Below, one piece after another: positions 5,102-12,758 of a DNA stretch of 20,067 nt. Where the stretch lies: positions 2,177 through 22,243 of the forward strand of contig JAHFOZ010000017.1 in assembly GCA_023261405.1 (NCBI GenBank), read 5' to 3'. Under the pieces are notes generated by a model. The model searched no databases, was not told the origin of the DNA, and saw only the letters and a program-made list of their open reading frames with translations. Position 1 is the first letter of the stretch, and each line of letters opens with the position of its first letter. A program made the translations under genes and the position numbers. Source of the DNA: Planctomycetota bacterium. GTDB lineage: Bacteria > Planctomycetota > MHYJ01 > JACPRB01.

Positions 5102-6944
5102 GAAGGGCGTCTTCGCGATCCTGATCTGCCTGGGCATTTTCTACGTCTGGTTCAGCTTCGTCGCCCCCTGGATCTGGCCGCCTCCCACGCCTCAGCCCGT
5201 CAGACCCAAGCCTGCCGTGGCCTCAGCCCCATCGCCCCAGACCGGTCCCGTCACGACGCCCCCGGGCCCCGAGGCTCCCAAGGCCATGCAATATCCAGAC
5301 GAACCCGCCGTCACCCTCCGCTCGAAGAACCTTGAGGTTGTGTTTACGAACAGGGGCGGGGGCATCCTACGCGCCGCCCTGCTCTACCCGGAAGGGCAGG
5401 GCAAACGGGTCCCCATGCTGGAAACCCGGGAGGAGCGCCGGCCTCACTTCGCCCTGCAGGCCCTCGGCGTCCCCATCGCCCTCGCGGAGGTCAATTGGAA
5501 GGTCGCCAAGCACGTGCCGGACACGTCCGTCAGCTTCGTCTATCCGCTCCCCGGGGGAGTCGAGATCACCAAGGAGTTCTCCTTTGAGGGCGATCACCAG
5601 GTCAGGATGACGCTCTGGCTGAAAAACACGAGCCCCAAGGGGCCGGACGGCACGGTGCCGGAACAGAAGATCCAGCTTGAGCTCTTCGCCCTCAACGGGC
5701 TGGAGCACGACAGCAGCATGCACAAGGACAAGCAGTACTTCCACAAGTACGAGCAGTACTTCAAGGGGGTCGTAAGGTACGAGAGCAACAACCTCGTCTG
5801 GGACTTCGCGAGGGTGGAAAAGTACGAGACCGCCCTGGCGGATGCCCTCCGGATGTCGGCAGGAAAGGATCGGGACGAAGCCGTGCTGGCCGCGGAGAAG
5901 GAGCTTTCCTCCTCGGGAGGTCACAAGAAATGGTTCGGCCTGAGGAACCGGTTCTTCGCGGCGGTCGTGGCGCCGGACAAGAGGGCGCTCGATTCCCTCC
6001 AGAGCTTCTGGTTTCGGGCGGCCTCGAAGGAGGCGCGCAGGGCTTCCGGGGACCTCAAGAACCTGGACGCGATCGCCCGCACCGACGAGATCCGCGTAGG
6101 CGCCCAGGAGGTCTCGCTCTCATTGAACACCTACCTGGGTCCGATTCATGCGGATACGCTGAAGGAGGTCCCGGAGGCCGGAACGCTCCTGGATCACGGT
6201 GGGGGTTGCGCCCCCGTGGCTCCCGTGGTTCGTCACGTGGGGCCGCTGATCCTGGCTATCCTGAACTTCTTCGGCGGTCTCTTCGGGAATTACGGCTTCG
6301 CCATCATCGTCACGACGATCGTGATCCGCTGCTTCGTCTTCCCCCTCTCCCTCAAGGGGCAGAAGTCCGCCTTCCGCATGCAGGAACTGGGCCCCAAGAT
6401 CACGGCCCTTCGCGACCGGTACAAGGACGACCAGCAGAAGTTCGGCACGGAGCAGATGAAGCTCTTCAAGGAGCACAAGATCAATCCGCTGTCCGGCTGC
6501 TTCCCGCTCTTCCTCCAGCTCCCCGTCTTCGTGGGGATGTTCAGCGTTTTCGATCTCTCGATCGAGCTCCGCGGGGAGCCGTTCGTCATTTGGATCACGA
6601 ACCTCGCGGAGCCGGACATGCTGCTCGGCCCCTGGAAACCCATCAGCATCTGGCTCCTCTTCGGGACGCTCGTCATCGAGAGCTTGAACCTGCTTCCGAT
6701 TCTCATGATGATCACCTGGTTCCTCCAGGCGTACTTCGCGCCGCGGTCGCCCGACCCCCAGATGCGCACCCAGCAGAAGATGATGATGGCGATGCCGCTC
6801 GTCTTCGGCCTCGCCTGCTACGGCTACGCCAGCGGGCTCAGCCTCTATTTCTTCGTCAACTCGCTCCTCGCGATGGGCGAGCAGAAGCTCATCAAGAAGT
6901 ACTTCCTGAAACCGCGGTCGTCGGGGCAGAAATCCGGACCTTGA
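5094..6944 (+). CDS. yidC: Membrane protein insertase YidC
   Basis: 616 residues from GTG. An N-terminal membrane segment (about 5-26) is followed by a Pro-rich linker and a periplasmic domain of roughly 300 residues, the Gram-negative arrangement. The conserved insertase core starts near 380: FGNYGFAIIVTTIVIRCFVF carries the arginine of the hydrophilic groove. Then come PLSLKGQKSAFRMQELGPKI and a charged cytoplasmic hairpin (ALRDRYKDDQQKFGTEQMKL), then NPLSGCFPLFLQLPVFVGMF. Three further membrane segments follow, including one before PQMRTQQKMMMAMPL. YidC inserts and folds inner-membrane proteins, alone or with SecYEG. It overlaps the Trm112-like gene by 8 nt and is followed after 14 nt by an HTH gene and then mnmE. 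In many bacteria the gene after yidC is jag (khpB); here it is replaced. Length and domain order are normal. Confidence 0.97.
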   Translation: MDKKGVFAILICLGIFYVWFSFVAPWIWPPPTPQPVRPKPAVASAPSPQTGPVTTPPGPEAPKAMQYPDEPAVTLRSKNLEVVFTNRGGGILRAALLYPEGQGKRVPMLETREERRPHFALQALGVPIALAEVNWKVAKHVPDTSVSFVYPLPGGVEITKEFSFEGDHQVRMTLWLKNTSPKGPDGTVPEQKIQLELFALNGLEHDSSMHKDKQYFHKYEQYFKGVVRYESNNLVWDFARVEKYETALADALRMSAGKDRDEAVLAAEKELSSSGGHKKWFGLRNRFFAAVVAPDKRALDSLQSFWFRAASKEARRASGDLKNLDAIARTDEIRVGAQEVSLSLNTYLGPIHADTLKEVPEAGTLLDHGGGCAPVAPVVRHVGPLILAILNFFGGLFGNYGFAIIVTTIVIRCFVFPLSLKGQKSAFRMQELGPKITALRDRYKDDQQKFGTEQMKLFKEHKINPLSGCFPLFLQLPVFVGMFSVFDLSIELRGEPFVIWITNLAEPDMLLGPWKPISIWLLFGTLVIESLNLLPILMMITWFLQAYFAPRSPDPQMRTQQKMMMAMPLVFGLACYGYASGLSLYFFVNSLLAMGEQKLIKKYFLKPRSSGQKSGP

Positions 6945-6958
6945 TGGAAGGAGGGCGC

Positions 6959-7474
6959 ATGGACGTCAAGAAGAGTCGGGTGACCCAGGAGGACATCGCC
7001 AAGGCCTGCAAGATCGACCAGGGGTCGGTCTCGCGCATCCTCAACGAGGACACGCGGGACTCCTTCGCGGACTTCACGGTCCGCAAGGTCTTCAGGGCGG
7101 CGCGCGAGCTTGGGTATCTCCACCCCTCGCTCATCACCTCCAACCGCCGCGAGTCCAGCCGCCGCAAGGCGGGCGTCGCAGGGCGGGTGGGCGTCGTCAT
7201 CGGGACGAACACCGTGTATGACGAGGGAGAGATCGACATCGACGAGATCTCCATGTCCGGCATGCTCCTGAGGAACTTCCGCACGAAAAAGAAGACTCTC
7301 CCGATGGATCGCTTCAAGTTCGACGTCGAGGTGACGGAGGGGAGGCTTAAGGGCTTCAAGTGCCGCTGCAAGCTGGTGCGCTTCTCGGACAACGAGGATG
7401 AGTTCGCGCTGGCCGTGAAGTTCGACAGCCTCGACGAGGATGGCCGGGAGAAGATCAAGAACTTCGTCCGCTGA
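6959..7474 (+). CDS. LacI-type helix-turn-helix protein fused to a PilZ-like domain
   Basis: 171 residues. Residues 7-57 are a LacI-family DNA-binding head: VTQEDIAKACKIDQGSVSRI, then a hinge-like VRKVFRAARELGYLHPS. After a basic linker (RRESSRRK), residues 78-171 have the outline of a PilZ domain: DEISMSG in place of the (D/N)xSxxG motif, then strands ending LVRFSDNEDEFALAVKFDSL. The arginine pair that normally precedes PilZ and contacts cyclic-di-GMP is not clearly present, and the first motif residue is Glu, so ligand binding is doubtful. There is no sugar-binding domain as in true LacI repressors. ATG at 6959 is preceded four bases away by GGAGG; an ATG at 6944 overlapping the yidC stop would add five residues. 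The gene lies between yidC and mnmE. It is probably a small transcription factor with an unknown signal and target. Confidence 0.7.
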   Translation: MDVKKSRVTQEDIAKACKIDQGSVSRILNEDTRDSFADFTVRKVFRAARELGYLHPSLITSNRRESSRRKAGVAGRVGVVIGTNTVYDEGEIDIDEISMSGMLLRNFRTKKKTLPMDRFKFDVEVTEGRLKGFKCRCKLVRFSDNEDEFALAVKFDSLDEDGREKIKNFVR

Positions 7475-8690
7475 CGCGGACACGATCGTCGCGGTCGCCA
7501 CTCCCCCCGGGGCGGGCCTCCGCGCCGTGGTGCGTTTGAGCGGGCCGGACGCCCTGGCGATCGCCTCGGGGCTGCCCGGGGCCGTCCTCCTTCGCGGCCC
7601 CCGCACGAGCACGCGCGAGGACGTGGCGGAGATCCATCTTCCCTCCTCACCGCCCCTCGTTCGGCGCCTCCTGGACTCCGTCCTCCGGCGGGGTGCACGC
7701 CCCGCGCGCCCCGGCGAGTTCACCCTTCGTGCCTTCCTCAGCGGGCGCATCGACCTCGCCCAGGCGGAGGCGGTGGAGCAGTTGATCTCGGCGGAAGGCG
7801 AAGAGGAGCGCCGGGCGGCCGTGGATCAGCTCCAGGGCGCTTTTTCCTCCCGCGTCCGGGCGATCGAGGACCAGGTACTCGACCTCGGCGCCGATGCGGA
7901 GGCTGCGATCGATTTCGCAGACCAGGATATCGAGGTTCTGCCGGTGGAGGAAGCCCGGCGGCGCGCGGAACAGGCGCGGGCGGCCCTGGAACTGCTGCTC
8001 GCCGAGTGTGCTTCCCGGCGCATCCTCGAGGTCCGGCCGGTGGTGGCTCTCTGTGGGAGGCCCAACGCGGGGAAGTCCTCCCTCTTCAATGCCCTGACCG
8101 GCGGCCGGGCGATTGTCACGGATGTCCCGGGCACCACGCGGGACGTCCTGGCGTCGGACGTCGAGATGGGGGTGCCGGTGCGTCTCCTGGATACCGCGGG
8201 CATCCAGGAGGCCCACGGGCCGGACGGGGACGCCGTGCGTCGCGCCCGGGCGGCCGTGGAAACGGCGGACCTTGTGCTGCTCGTGGTGGACGCCACCGAG
8301 TCCGGGGCCAGGGAGGACCTCCTTCCCCGGGGACGCCCCGGGATCCTCGTGAGGAGCAAGTGCGACCTGGCGCCCGCGGCCGGCCCCTCGGGCGTGGACA
8401 CTTCCGCGCGGACCGGCCAGGGGCTCGATGAACTCCGTCGGACCGTGGGAAGGCTACTCTCGGAGGGGTCCCCGGGGGCGCGATTCCGGCTGGACCTTCG
8501 GCAGAAGGCGCTCCTCCACGAGGCCCGGGAGGCGCTGGCGCGGTCGGTGGGAGGCGCCCTCGGGCTGGGGATGGAGTTCGTGGCGCTCGACCTTCGCGCG
8601 GCATTGGATTCGCTGGGCGGGGTCACCGGCCGCAACGTCGAGGAAGGGCTCCTCGACCGGATCTTCTCGCGCTTCTGCCTGGGTAAGTAG
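7440..8690 (+). CDS. mnmE: tRNA modification GTPase MnmE
   Basis: 416 residues, somewhat short for a family of about 450. The N-terminal folate-binding domain begins DTIVAVATPPGAG (14-26). The linking helical domain contains RPGEFTLRAFLSGRIDLAQA (90-109). The G domain has G1 GRPNAGKS (206-213), G2 GTTRD (231-235), G3 DTAG (251-254) and G5 TSA (321-323). G4, normally NKxD, is SKCD (306-309). The protein ends in FCLGK (412-416), whose cysteine belongs to the family's active site. With MnmG, MnmE makes the carboxymethylaminomethyl or related modification of wobble uridine in tRNA. The start codon overlaps the preceding gene by 35 nt. No mnmG lies next to it in this window. Confidence 0.95.
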   Translation: MAGRRSRTSSADADTIVAVATPPGAGLRAVVRLSGPDALAIASGLPGAVLLRGPRTSTREDVAEIHLPSSPPLVRRLLDSVLRRGARPARPGEFTLRAFLSGRIDLAQAEAVEQLISAEGEEERRAAVDQLQGAFSSRVRAIEDQVLDLGADAEAAIDFADQDIEVLPVEEARRRAEQARAALELLLAECASRRILEVRPVVALCGRPNAGKSSLFNALTGGRAIVTDVPGTTRDVLASDVEMGVPVRLLDTAGIQEAHGPDGDAVRRARAAVETADLVLLVVDATESGAREDLLPRGRPGILVRSKCDLAPAAGPSGVDTSARTGQGLDELRRTVGRLLSEGSPGARFRLDLRQKALLHEAREALARSVGGALGLGMEFVALDLRAALDSLGGVTGRNVEEGLLDRIFSRFCLGK

Positions 8691-8704
8691 AGCGCCGCGC
8701 GTAC

Positions 8705-8733
8705 TTGGACAGCGCGGGGTCCCGTTGTATCAT
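8705..8733 (+). promoter_or_regulatory. Promoter of the beta-lactamase-like lipoprotein gene, probably leaderless
   Basis: -35 TTGGAC (8705-8710) and -10 TATCAT (8728-8733) are separated by 17 bases. The GTG start lies 7 nt after the -10, which places the predicted transcription start on or beside the start codon. No ribosome-binding sequence is present. Confidence 0.55.
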
Positions 8734-8740
8734 CCGTCCT

Positions 8741-9613
8741 GTGAGATTGTTCTGGATTTCCATGATCCTGAGCGGTTGCGCCACGCCGTCCGCGCCGGAC
8801 GACCTACGGGAGCGCGTCCTGGCCGCCCTGGCTCCCGCGGGCGGCGAGTGGGGGGTCACCTTCAAAGACCTCCAGACGGGCCGGGAGTTGACCGTGCGGG
8901 CGGACGAGGAATTCCACCCCGCCAGCACGCTGAAAATCTGGGTGATGATGAAGGTCTACCAGGATGCCGCCGACGGCCGCTACGCCCTCTCAGACCCGGT
9001 CACCGTCGAGCAGACTTTCATGAGCGCGGCGCGTCGGGACCCCAGGCCATTCGACGTGAAGCCCTCCTGCCGGGCTATCACGGAGGCGGTCGGGAAGAAA
9101 ATGCCTGTTCGCGAGCTTGTGGAGCACATGATCACGGTGAGCGACAACGTCGCCACGAACAACCTGATCCGTCAGGCGGGCGGCCCGGAGGCAATCACCG
9201 TGTTTCTTGTGCGCCTCGGCATCCGTCGCTCCAACGTGCGCCGCTACATCATGGACAATCAGGCCTTCGACGAAGGATTGAGCAGCGCGGCCTTCCCGGG
9301 GGACTTCGGTCTCGCGCTGGAGAAACTGGCCCGGGGCGAGGTCGTCGGCCCGGAGGCCTCTCGCGAAATGCTGGAGGTCATGGGCCGCCTCAAGGACAAC
9401 GACATGCTTCCCGCCCGTCTCCCTGAGGGCGCGCGCGTGACGCACAAGACCGGCGCCATCGACGGAATCCGCAATGATGTCGGCCTCGTCACCCTTCCCG
9501 ACGGCCGCCGCTACGTGGCCGCCTTCTTCTCCCGCGCCCTCAAGGACGAGAAGCTTGGAGAGCGCTGCCTGGCCGCGGCATCCCGCGTGCTGTGCGATTT
9601 CGTTTCCCGGTAG
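8741..9613 (+). CDS. Serine beta-lactamase/transpeptidase-like lipoprotein (class A-related fold)
   Basis: 290 residues from GTG 8741. The first 13 residues (MRLFWISMILSGC) are a very short lipoprotein signal with a lipobox at LSGC, so Cys13 would be lipidated. Active-site motifs of the serine penicillin-recognising family are in order: Ser62-x-x-Lys65 in HPASTLKIW, SDN at 134-136 and KTG at 236-238. The omega-loop glutamate of true class A enzymes (RxExxLN) is not evident; the region reads RRYIMDNQAFDEG. Hydrolysis of beta-lactams is therefore not assured. It may be a peptidoglycan-related hydrolase, or an enzyme that acylates but deacylates slowly. An in-frame upstream start at 8705 would put the promoter inside the gene and bury the lipobox, so it is rejected. 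The 3' end overlaps a convergent minus-strand gene by 103 nt. Confidence 0.85.
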   Translation: MRLFWISMILSGCATPSAPDDLRERVLAALAPAGGEWGVTFKDLQTGRELTVRADEEFHPASTLKIWVMMKVYQDAADGRYALSDPVTVEQTFMSAARRDPRPFDVKPSCRAITEAVGKKMPVRELVEHMITVSDNVATNNLIRQAGGPEAITVFLVRLGIRRSNVRRYIMDNQAFDEGLSSAAFPGDFGLALEKLARGEVVGPEASREMLEVMGRLKDNDMLPARLPEGARVTHKTGAIDGIRNDVGLVTLPDGRRYVAAFFSRALKDEKLGERCLAAASRVLCDFVSR

Positions 9614-10188
9614 TCCGGCCCGACCCCGGAGAGGGCCAGCCCGTGCAGGATCCGGACCTTGGCCCAGAGGCCGTGGCGCTGCATGGGGGTCAGGAGCCTC
9701 GCATTGAGGCTCGCCCGCTTCATCGTGTCGTGGGCGTGTTGGAGCGCGCTGAAGGCGGCACGAAAGATGTTATGTCGATGCAGCCTCCTCGGGGGACTTG
9801 GGAACCGCACCCGGAACTCCTTTCGGAACTGGAGGTCGCTGATGCGATCGAGGGGGGCGGAGAATTGATCGTGTCCCTCCAGGAGCCGTCTCGCCCTCGT
9901 GTCGTCCAGAGAACTCAGGGCGTAGATCTTGGCCAGGCTCAGCAGCTCAATTCTTTGCATCAACGCAAAGTTTCGGCGCACGAAGCCTCCCGTGGCCAGA
10001 TACCGGTAGGCCGTGGTTTGTTCGATGTGCGCGCGTTCCTTGAGCCACCTCCCAAAATCGCGTTTTGCGATCGCCCGTGCCTTCTCCAGGATCCGGGCGC
10101 ACTCCAGGATGACCCCCAGGCTCTGGCGGTTCCCCTTCTTGCGGCTGAGTTCGATCTTCCGGGCCAGTTCAACGAGTCTCTGGTCCAT
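9511..10188 (-). CDS. DUF3102-like helical protein, function unknown
   Basis: 225 residues. The N-terminal 100 residues are helical and charged (MDQRLVELARKIELSRKKGN), with a stretch like the DUF3102/ParB-type HTH pattern: LGVILECARILEKARAIAKR, FGRWLKERAHIEQTTAYRYL, suggesting a small DNA-binding module. The second half is basic and without a known domain. The last 34 codons lie antisense to the end of the lipoprotein gene and may be low-complexity extension. ATG at 10188 is preceded by AGGAAG about four bases away, a good ribosome site. DUF3102 proteins are frequent on plasmids, phages and integrated elements, but no integrase or att-like repeat is seen here. The gene is divergent from nrdR across a 143-bp gap. 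Confidence 0.6.
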   Translation of the reverse strand: MDQRLVELARKIELSRKKGNRQSLGVILECARILEKARAIAKRDFGRWLKERAHIEQTTAYRYLATGGFVRRNFALMQRIELLSLAKIYALSSLDDTRARRLLEGHDQFSAPLDRISDLQFRKEFRVRFPSPPRRLHRHNIFRAAFSALQHAHDTMKRASLNARLLTPMQRHGLWAKVRILHGLALSGVGPDYRETKSHSTRDAAARQRSPSFSSLRAREKKAAT

Positions 10189-10221
10189 GTCGCTTCCTTT
10201 CAGGTTCGATCTTTCGGCCTT

Positions 10222-10239
10222 CCGCCTTTGCAGAGGCGG
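10222..10239. other. Small inverted repeat in the divergent gap before nrdR
   Basis: CCGCCT (10222-10227), loop TTGCAG, AGGCGG (10234-10239). It lies 34 nt upstream of the minus-strand DUF3102-like start, so it could be an operator or a 5' UTR hairpin of that gene. Confidence 0.3.
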
Positions 10240-10293
10240 TTCACGGCGAATTGTCGACGCGGAAAATGTGCGAAAAGCGCGCCGTCCGGCCGC

Positions 10294-10322
10294 TTGACAA
10301 GGGGGTAGGGGCCGCTTAGAGT
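10294..10322 (+). promoter_or_regulatory. Promoter of nrdR
   Basis: Consensus -35 TTGACA (10294-10299) and -10 TAGAGT (10317-10322) at 17-bp spacing. The nrdR ATG begins nine bases after the -10, so the leader is at most a few bases. The only purine-rich sequence, GAG, abuts the ATG. Confidence 0.55.
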
Positions 10323-10331
10323 AGGCCGAGG

Positions 10332-10796
10332 ATGCGCTGCCCGTTCTGCAAGAAGGACCACGACAAAGTGATCGACTCCCGCTCGGCCAATGCGGGGTCC
10401 ACCGTACGGCGGCGGCGCGAGTGCCTCGCCTGCGAGAAGCGGTTCACCACCTACGAGAAGGTTGAGGAGATCACCCTCTACGTGATCAAGAAGGACGGGA
10501 GGCGGGACGTCTTCGACCGAGAGAAGATCAAGAAGGGGCTCCTGACCTCCTGCAAGAAGCGGCCCGTGTCGCTACAGACGATCGAGGACATCGTCAACCG
10601 GATCGAGATCGAGCTGTACGAGACCTACGACCGCGAGGTGAAGTCGGCGAAGATCGGCGACCTCGTCATGCGGGAGCTCAAGGCCATCGACCACGTGGCG
10701 TATGTGCGGTTTGCGTCGGTCTACCGGGAGTTCAAGGACGTGAGCGAGTTCATGCGAGAGCTCAAGCCGATGCTCAAAGTGGGGCACCGCGGCTAG
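10332..10796 (+). CDS. nrdR: Transcriptional repressor NrdR
   Basis: 154 residues, the usual length. An N-terminal zinc ribbon (Cys3, Cys6, Cys31, Cys34; MRCPFC and CLACEKRFTTYE) is followed by an ATP-cone (about 49-139) with the typical VIKKDGRRDVFDREKIKKGL. NrdR senses ATP/dATP and represses ribonucleotide reductase genes by binding paired NrdR boxes. The next gene, 24 nt downstream, carries two ATP-cones on a degenerate NrdD. I found no convincing pair of NrdR boxes upstream of either gene. Transcription is probably from the promoter at 10294-10322. Confidence 0.97.
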   Translation: MRCPFCKKDHDKVIDSRSANAGSTVRRRRECLACEKRFTTYEKVEEITLYVIKKDGRRDVFDREKIKKGLLTSCKKRPVSLQTIEDIVNRIEIELYETYDREVKSAKIGDLVMRELKAIDHVAYVRFASVYREFKDVSEFMRELKPMLKVGHRG

Positions 10797-10820
10797 CGGG
10801 CGCCAGGGGGAAGAGATCGC

Positions 10821-12758
10821 ATGCCCATCCGGAAAATCGAGTCCGTCCGCAAGAGGGACGGTGCCACCGTCGCGTACGACGAGCAGAAAATCGCCGACAC
10901 AATTGCCCTGGCCGCCCGCTCCGCGGGCCAGGACAACGCCACGATCGGGCGCGACCTCGCCAGCGCCGTCACGATGTACCTTGAGCGCTACCGCGAGCGC
11001 GATCAGCCCACCTGCGAGGAGATCCAGCAGCTCGTCGAAAAGATCCTCTTCGAGACGGGCCATTCCGCGATCGCCCGAACCTACATCGTGTGGCGCGAGA
11101 AGAAGGGGCAGCCCGCGGAGGCGGCGGTGCCGCCCGTGGAGGATCTGTTCCCGTCCAACCTGCTTCTCGTGGATGGGGCCACGCGCGGCGAGGTGGCGCC
11201 CTGGGGCCGGGAGCGGATCATCACCGCCCTCGTCAAGGAAGCGGGCCTGGAGGAGGCGATCGCCGCCGAGATCGCCGGCGCCGTGGAGCAGAAGATCTTC
11301 AGGCTGGGGCAGCGTCGGGTCTCCACGTCGCTCATCCGGGAACTGGTAAACCACGAGCTCCTCGGGCGCGGATACGGCTCCAAGCTGAGGCGCCAGATCG
11401 TCGTGGGTCTTCCCAAGTACGACCTCGGCCGCCTGGTCGGGGACGAGGAGACCCAGGTCGATCCCGACGGCATGTGCCGCGCCATCGGCCAGACTACGCT
11501 CAAGCAGTACGCGCTGCAGGAGATTTTTGCCCGTGACGTGGCCGACGCCCACATCGAGGGCAGGCTCCACGTCCACGGCCTGGAGGAGCCCCTCAAGTTT
11601 CATGCACTCGCCGCCTCGGTCTCCGAGATCCGGCGGGCGGGCGTACCGGTGCGTGGCTCGGCGGCGCTTTCCGAGCCCGCGCGCGACGCGCGCACGCTGA
11701 CGGCCCAACTCTCGCGCGTGGTTGCGGATGCGCGCCGGTACGTGAGCGGCCCCATCTTCCTCCCCCGCGTGAGCGAGGCGTACGACCAGCTGCTCTGGGG
11801 CGCCGGGGAGGACCAGGTGCGCCTGGAGGTCGAGCACCTCGCCGCGGTGCTGGACGACGTGACCGTGGGGGTGGACCCCCGCCACCGCACCTCGGCGGGG
11901 CTGGCCTCCCTGGGGCGCGCGCTGATCTCGGTGGCCTCGGTGGGGGACGGTCTCAAGGAGTTCTGCCGCATCGTATCGGAGCGGAAGGGCGTCTTCGTCT
12001 TCGAGCGCCCCGAGGCGGCGGGAGGTGCGGCCCCCGGAACAGCCCCGTCCCTTCACGCCGGCCCGGCCGGGAGCCGGTGGGGGGCGACGGCGCAGGCGGT
12101 CACCCTCAACCTGCCGCAGGCCTTCTACCGGAGCGAGGCGGGGACGGATTTTTATTCGGAGCTGGAGATTTCGATCGAGCTCGCCGTCAAGGCGCACCTG
12201 CAGAAGCGGAACCTTCTCCGGAAATTCACCGACCGCGCGTCGGGAACCTTCGGGCAGTCGGTGGGCTGGATTGTGGACGGGGCCGGGGCCGTGGTGTTCG
12301 AGGAGTGCGGCTACGCGGTCGGCCTCGCAGGCCTGAACGAGACCGTGAAGCTCCTCTCGGGGGAGGATATCCTGGAGAGCGACGCCGCCGTGCGCCTGGC
12401 GCTGCGTCTCGTGTCCTACGTCTACTTCCGGCTCCGCGAGGAGTCCACGCGCCAGGGGTTGCGGCTCCAGCTGGAGGACGCGCCGGCCGGAGACGCGCTG
12501 GATCGCTTCGTGCGCATCGACGCCCAGATGTATCCGCGCGCACGGGGGCTCCTGGCAGACCGCACCCGGTACACCGGCGGCTTCCGGGTCCGGGGCAAGA
12601 CCTCCTTCGAGAGCCTCGCGGTGGAGTCCCGCTTTCACACGCTCGTGCCCTCCGCCCGGGCCGTAGCCGAGCGTGGCCGGCTCTCCCCGGCGGACCTGCA
12701 CGCGGCGCTGGCCCGCTTGCTCTGCGAGACCCTCGCCTCCCACCTGGCCGTCGAATGA
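10821..12758 (+). CDS. ATP-cone protein with a degenerate class III ribonucleotide reductase (NrdD-like) domain
   Basis: 645 residues. A clear ATP-cone spans 1-95 (IRKIESVRKRDGATVAYDEQ) and a second, weaker one about 110-192. From about 200 the sequence follows NrdD: HIEGRLHVHGLEE (245-257, cf. the GxIHIHDLD motif), AVTLNLPQAFYR (426-437), YAVGLAGLNETVKLLSG (498-514), LQLEDAPAGDALDRFVRID (549-567) and RYTG (583-586, cf. YTN). It stops soon afterwards: the C-terminal zinc site and the glycyl-radical RVCGY-type motif are absent. The cysteine usually found just after HIHDLD is replaced by a Phe-His region. It is therefore unlikely to reduce nucleotides. A dATP/ATP-sensing or NrdR-partner role is possible (inference from its place after nrdR). 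The frame is intact with strong coding character, so it is not a recent pseudogene. The start has GGGGGAAGAGA upstream. Confidence 0.75.
   Translation: MPIRKIESVRKRDGATVAYDEQKIADTIALAARSAGQDNATIGRDLASAVTMYLERYRERDQPTCEEIQQLVEKILFETGHSAIARTYIVWREKKGQPAEAAVPPVEDLFPSNLLLVDGATRGEVAPWGRERIITALVKEAGLEEAIAAEIAGAVEQKIFRLGQRRVSTSLIRELVNHELLGRGYGSKLRRQIVVGLPKYDLGRLVGDEETQVDPDGMCRAIGQTTLKQYALQEIFARDVADAHIEGRLHVHGLEEPLKFHALAASVSEIRRAGVPVRGSAALSEPARDARTLTAQLSRVVADARRYVSGPIFLPRVSEAYDQLLWGAGEDQVRLEVEHLAAVLDDVTVGVDPRHRTSAGLASLGRALISVASVGDGLKEFCRIVSERKGVFVFERPEAAGGAAPGTAPSLHAGPAGSRWGATAQAVTLNLPQAFYRSEAGTDFYSELEISIELAVKAHLQKRNLLRKFTDRASGTFGQSVGWIVDGAGAVVFEECGYAVGLAGLNETVKLLSGEDILESDAAVRLALRLVSYVYFRLREESTRQGLRLQLEDAPAGDALDRFVRIDAQMYPRARGLLADRTRYTGGFRVRGKTSFESLAVESRFHTLVPSARAVAERGRLSPADLHAALARLLCETLASHLAVE

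Noticed and set aside
10572..12743. 723-codon open frame on the minus strand opposite the NrdD-like gene
   Set aside because: The same composition effect; the plus strand has ATP-cones and NrdD motifs and sits in an operon.
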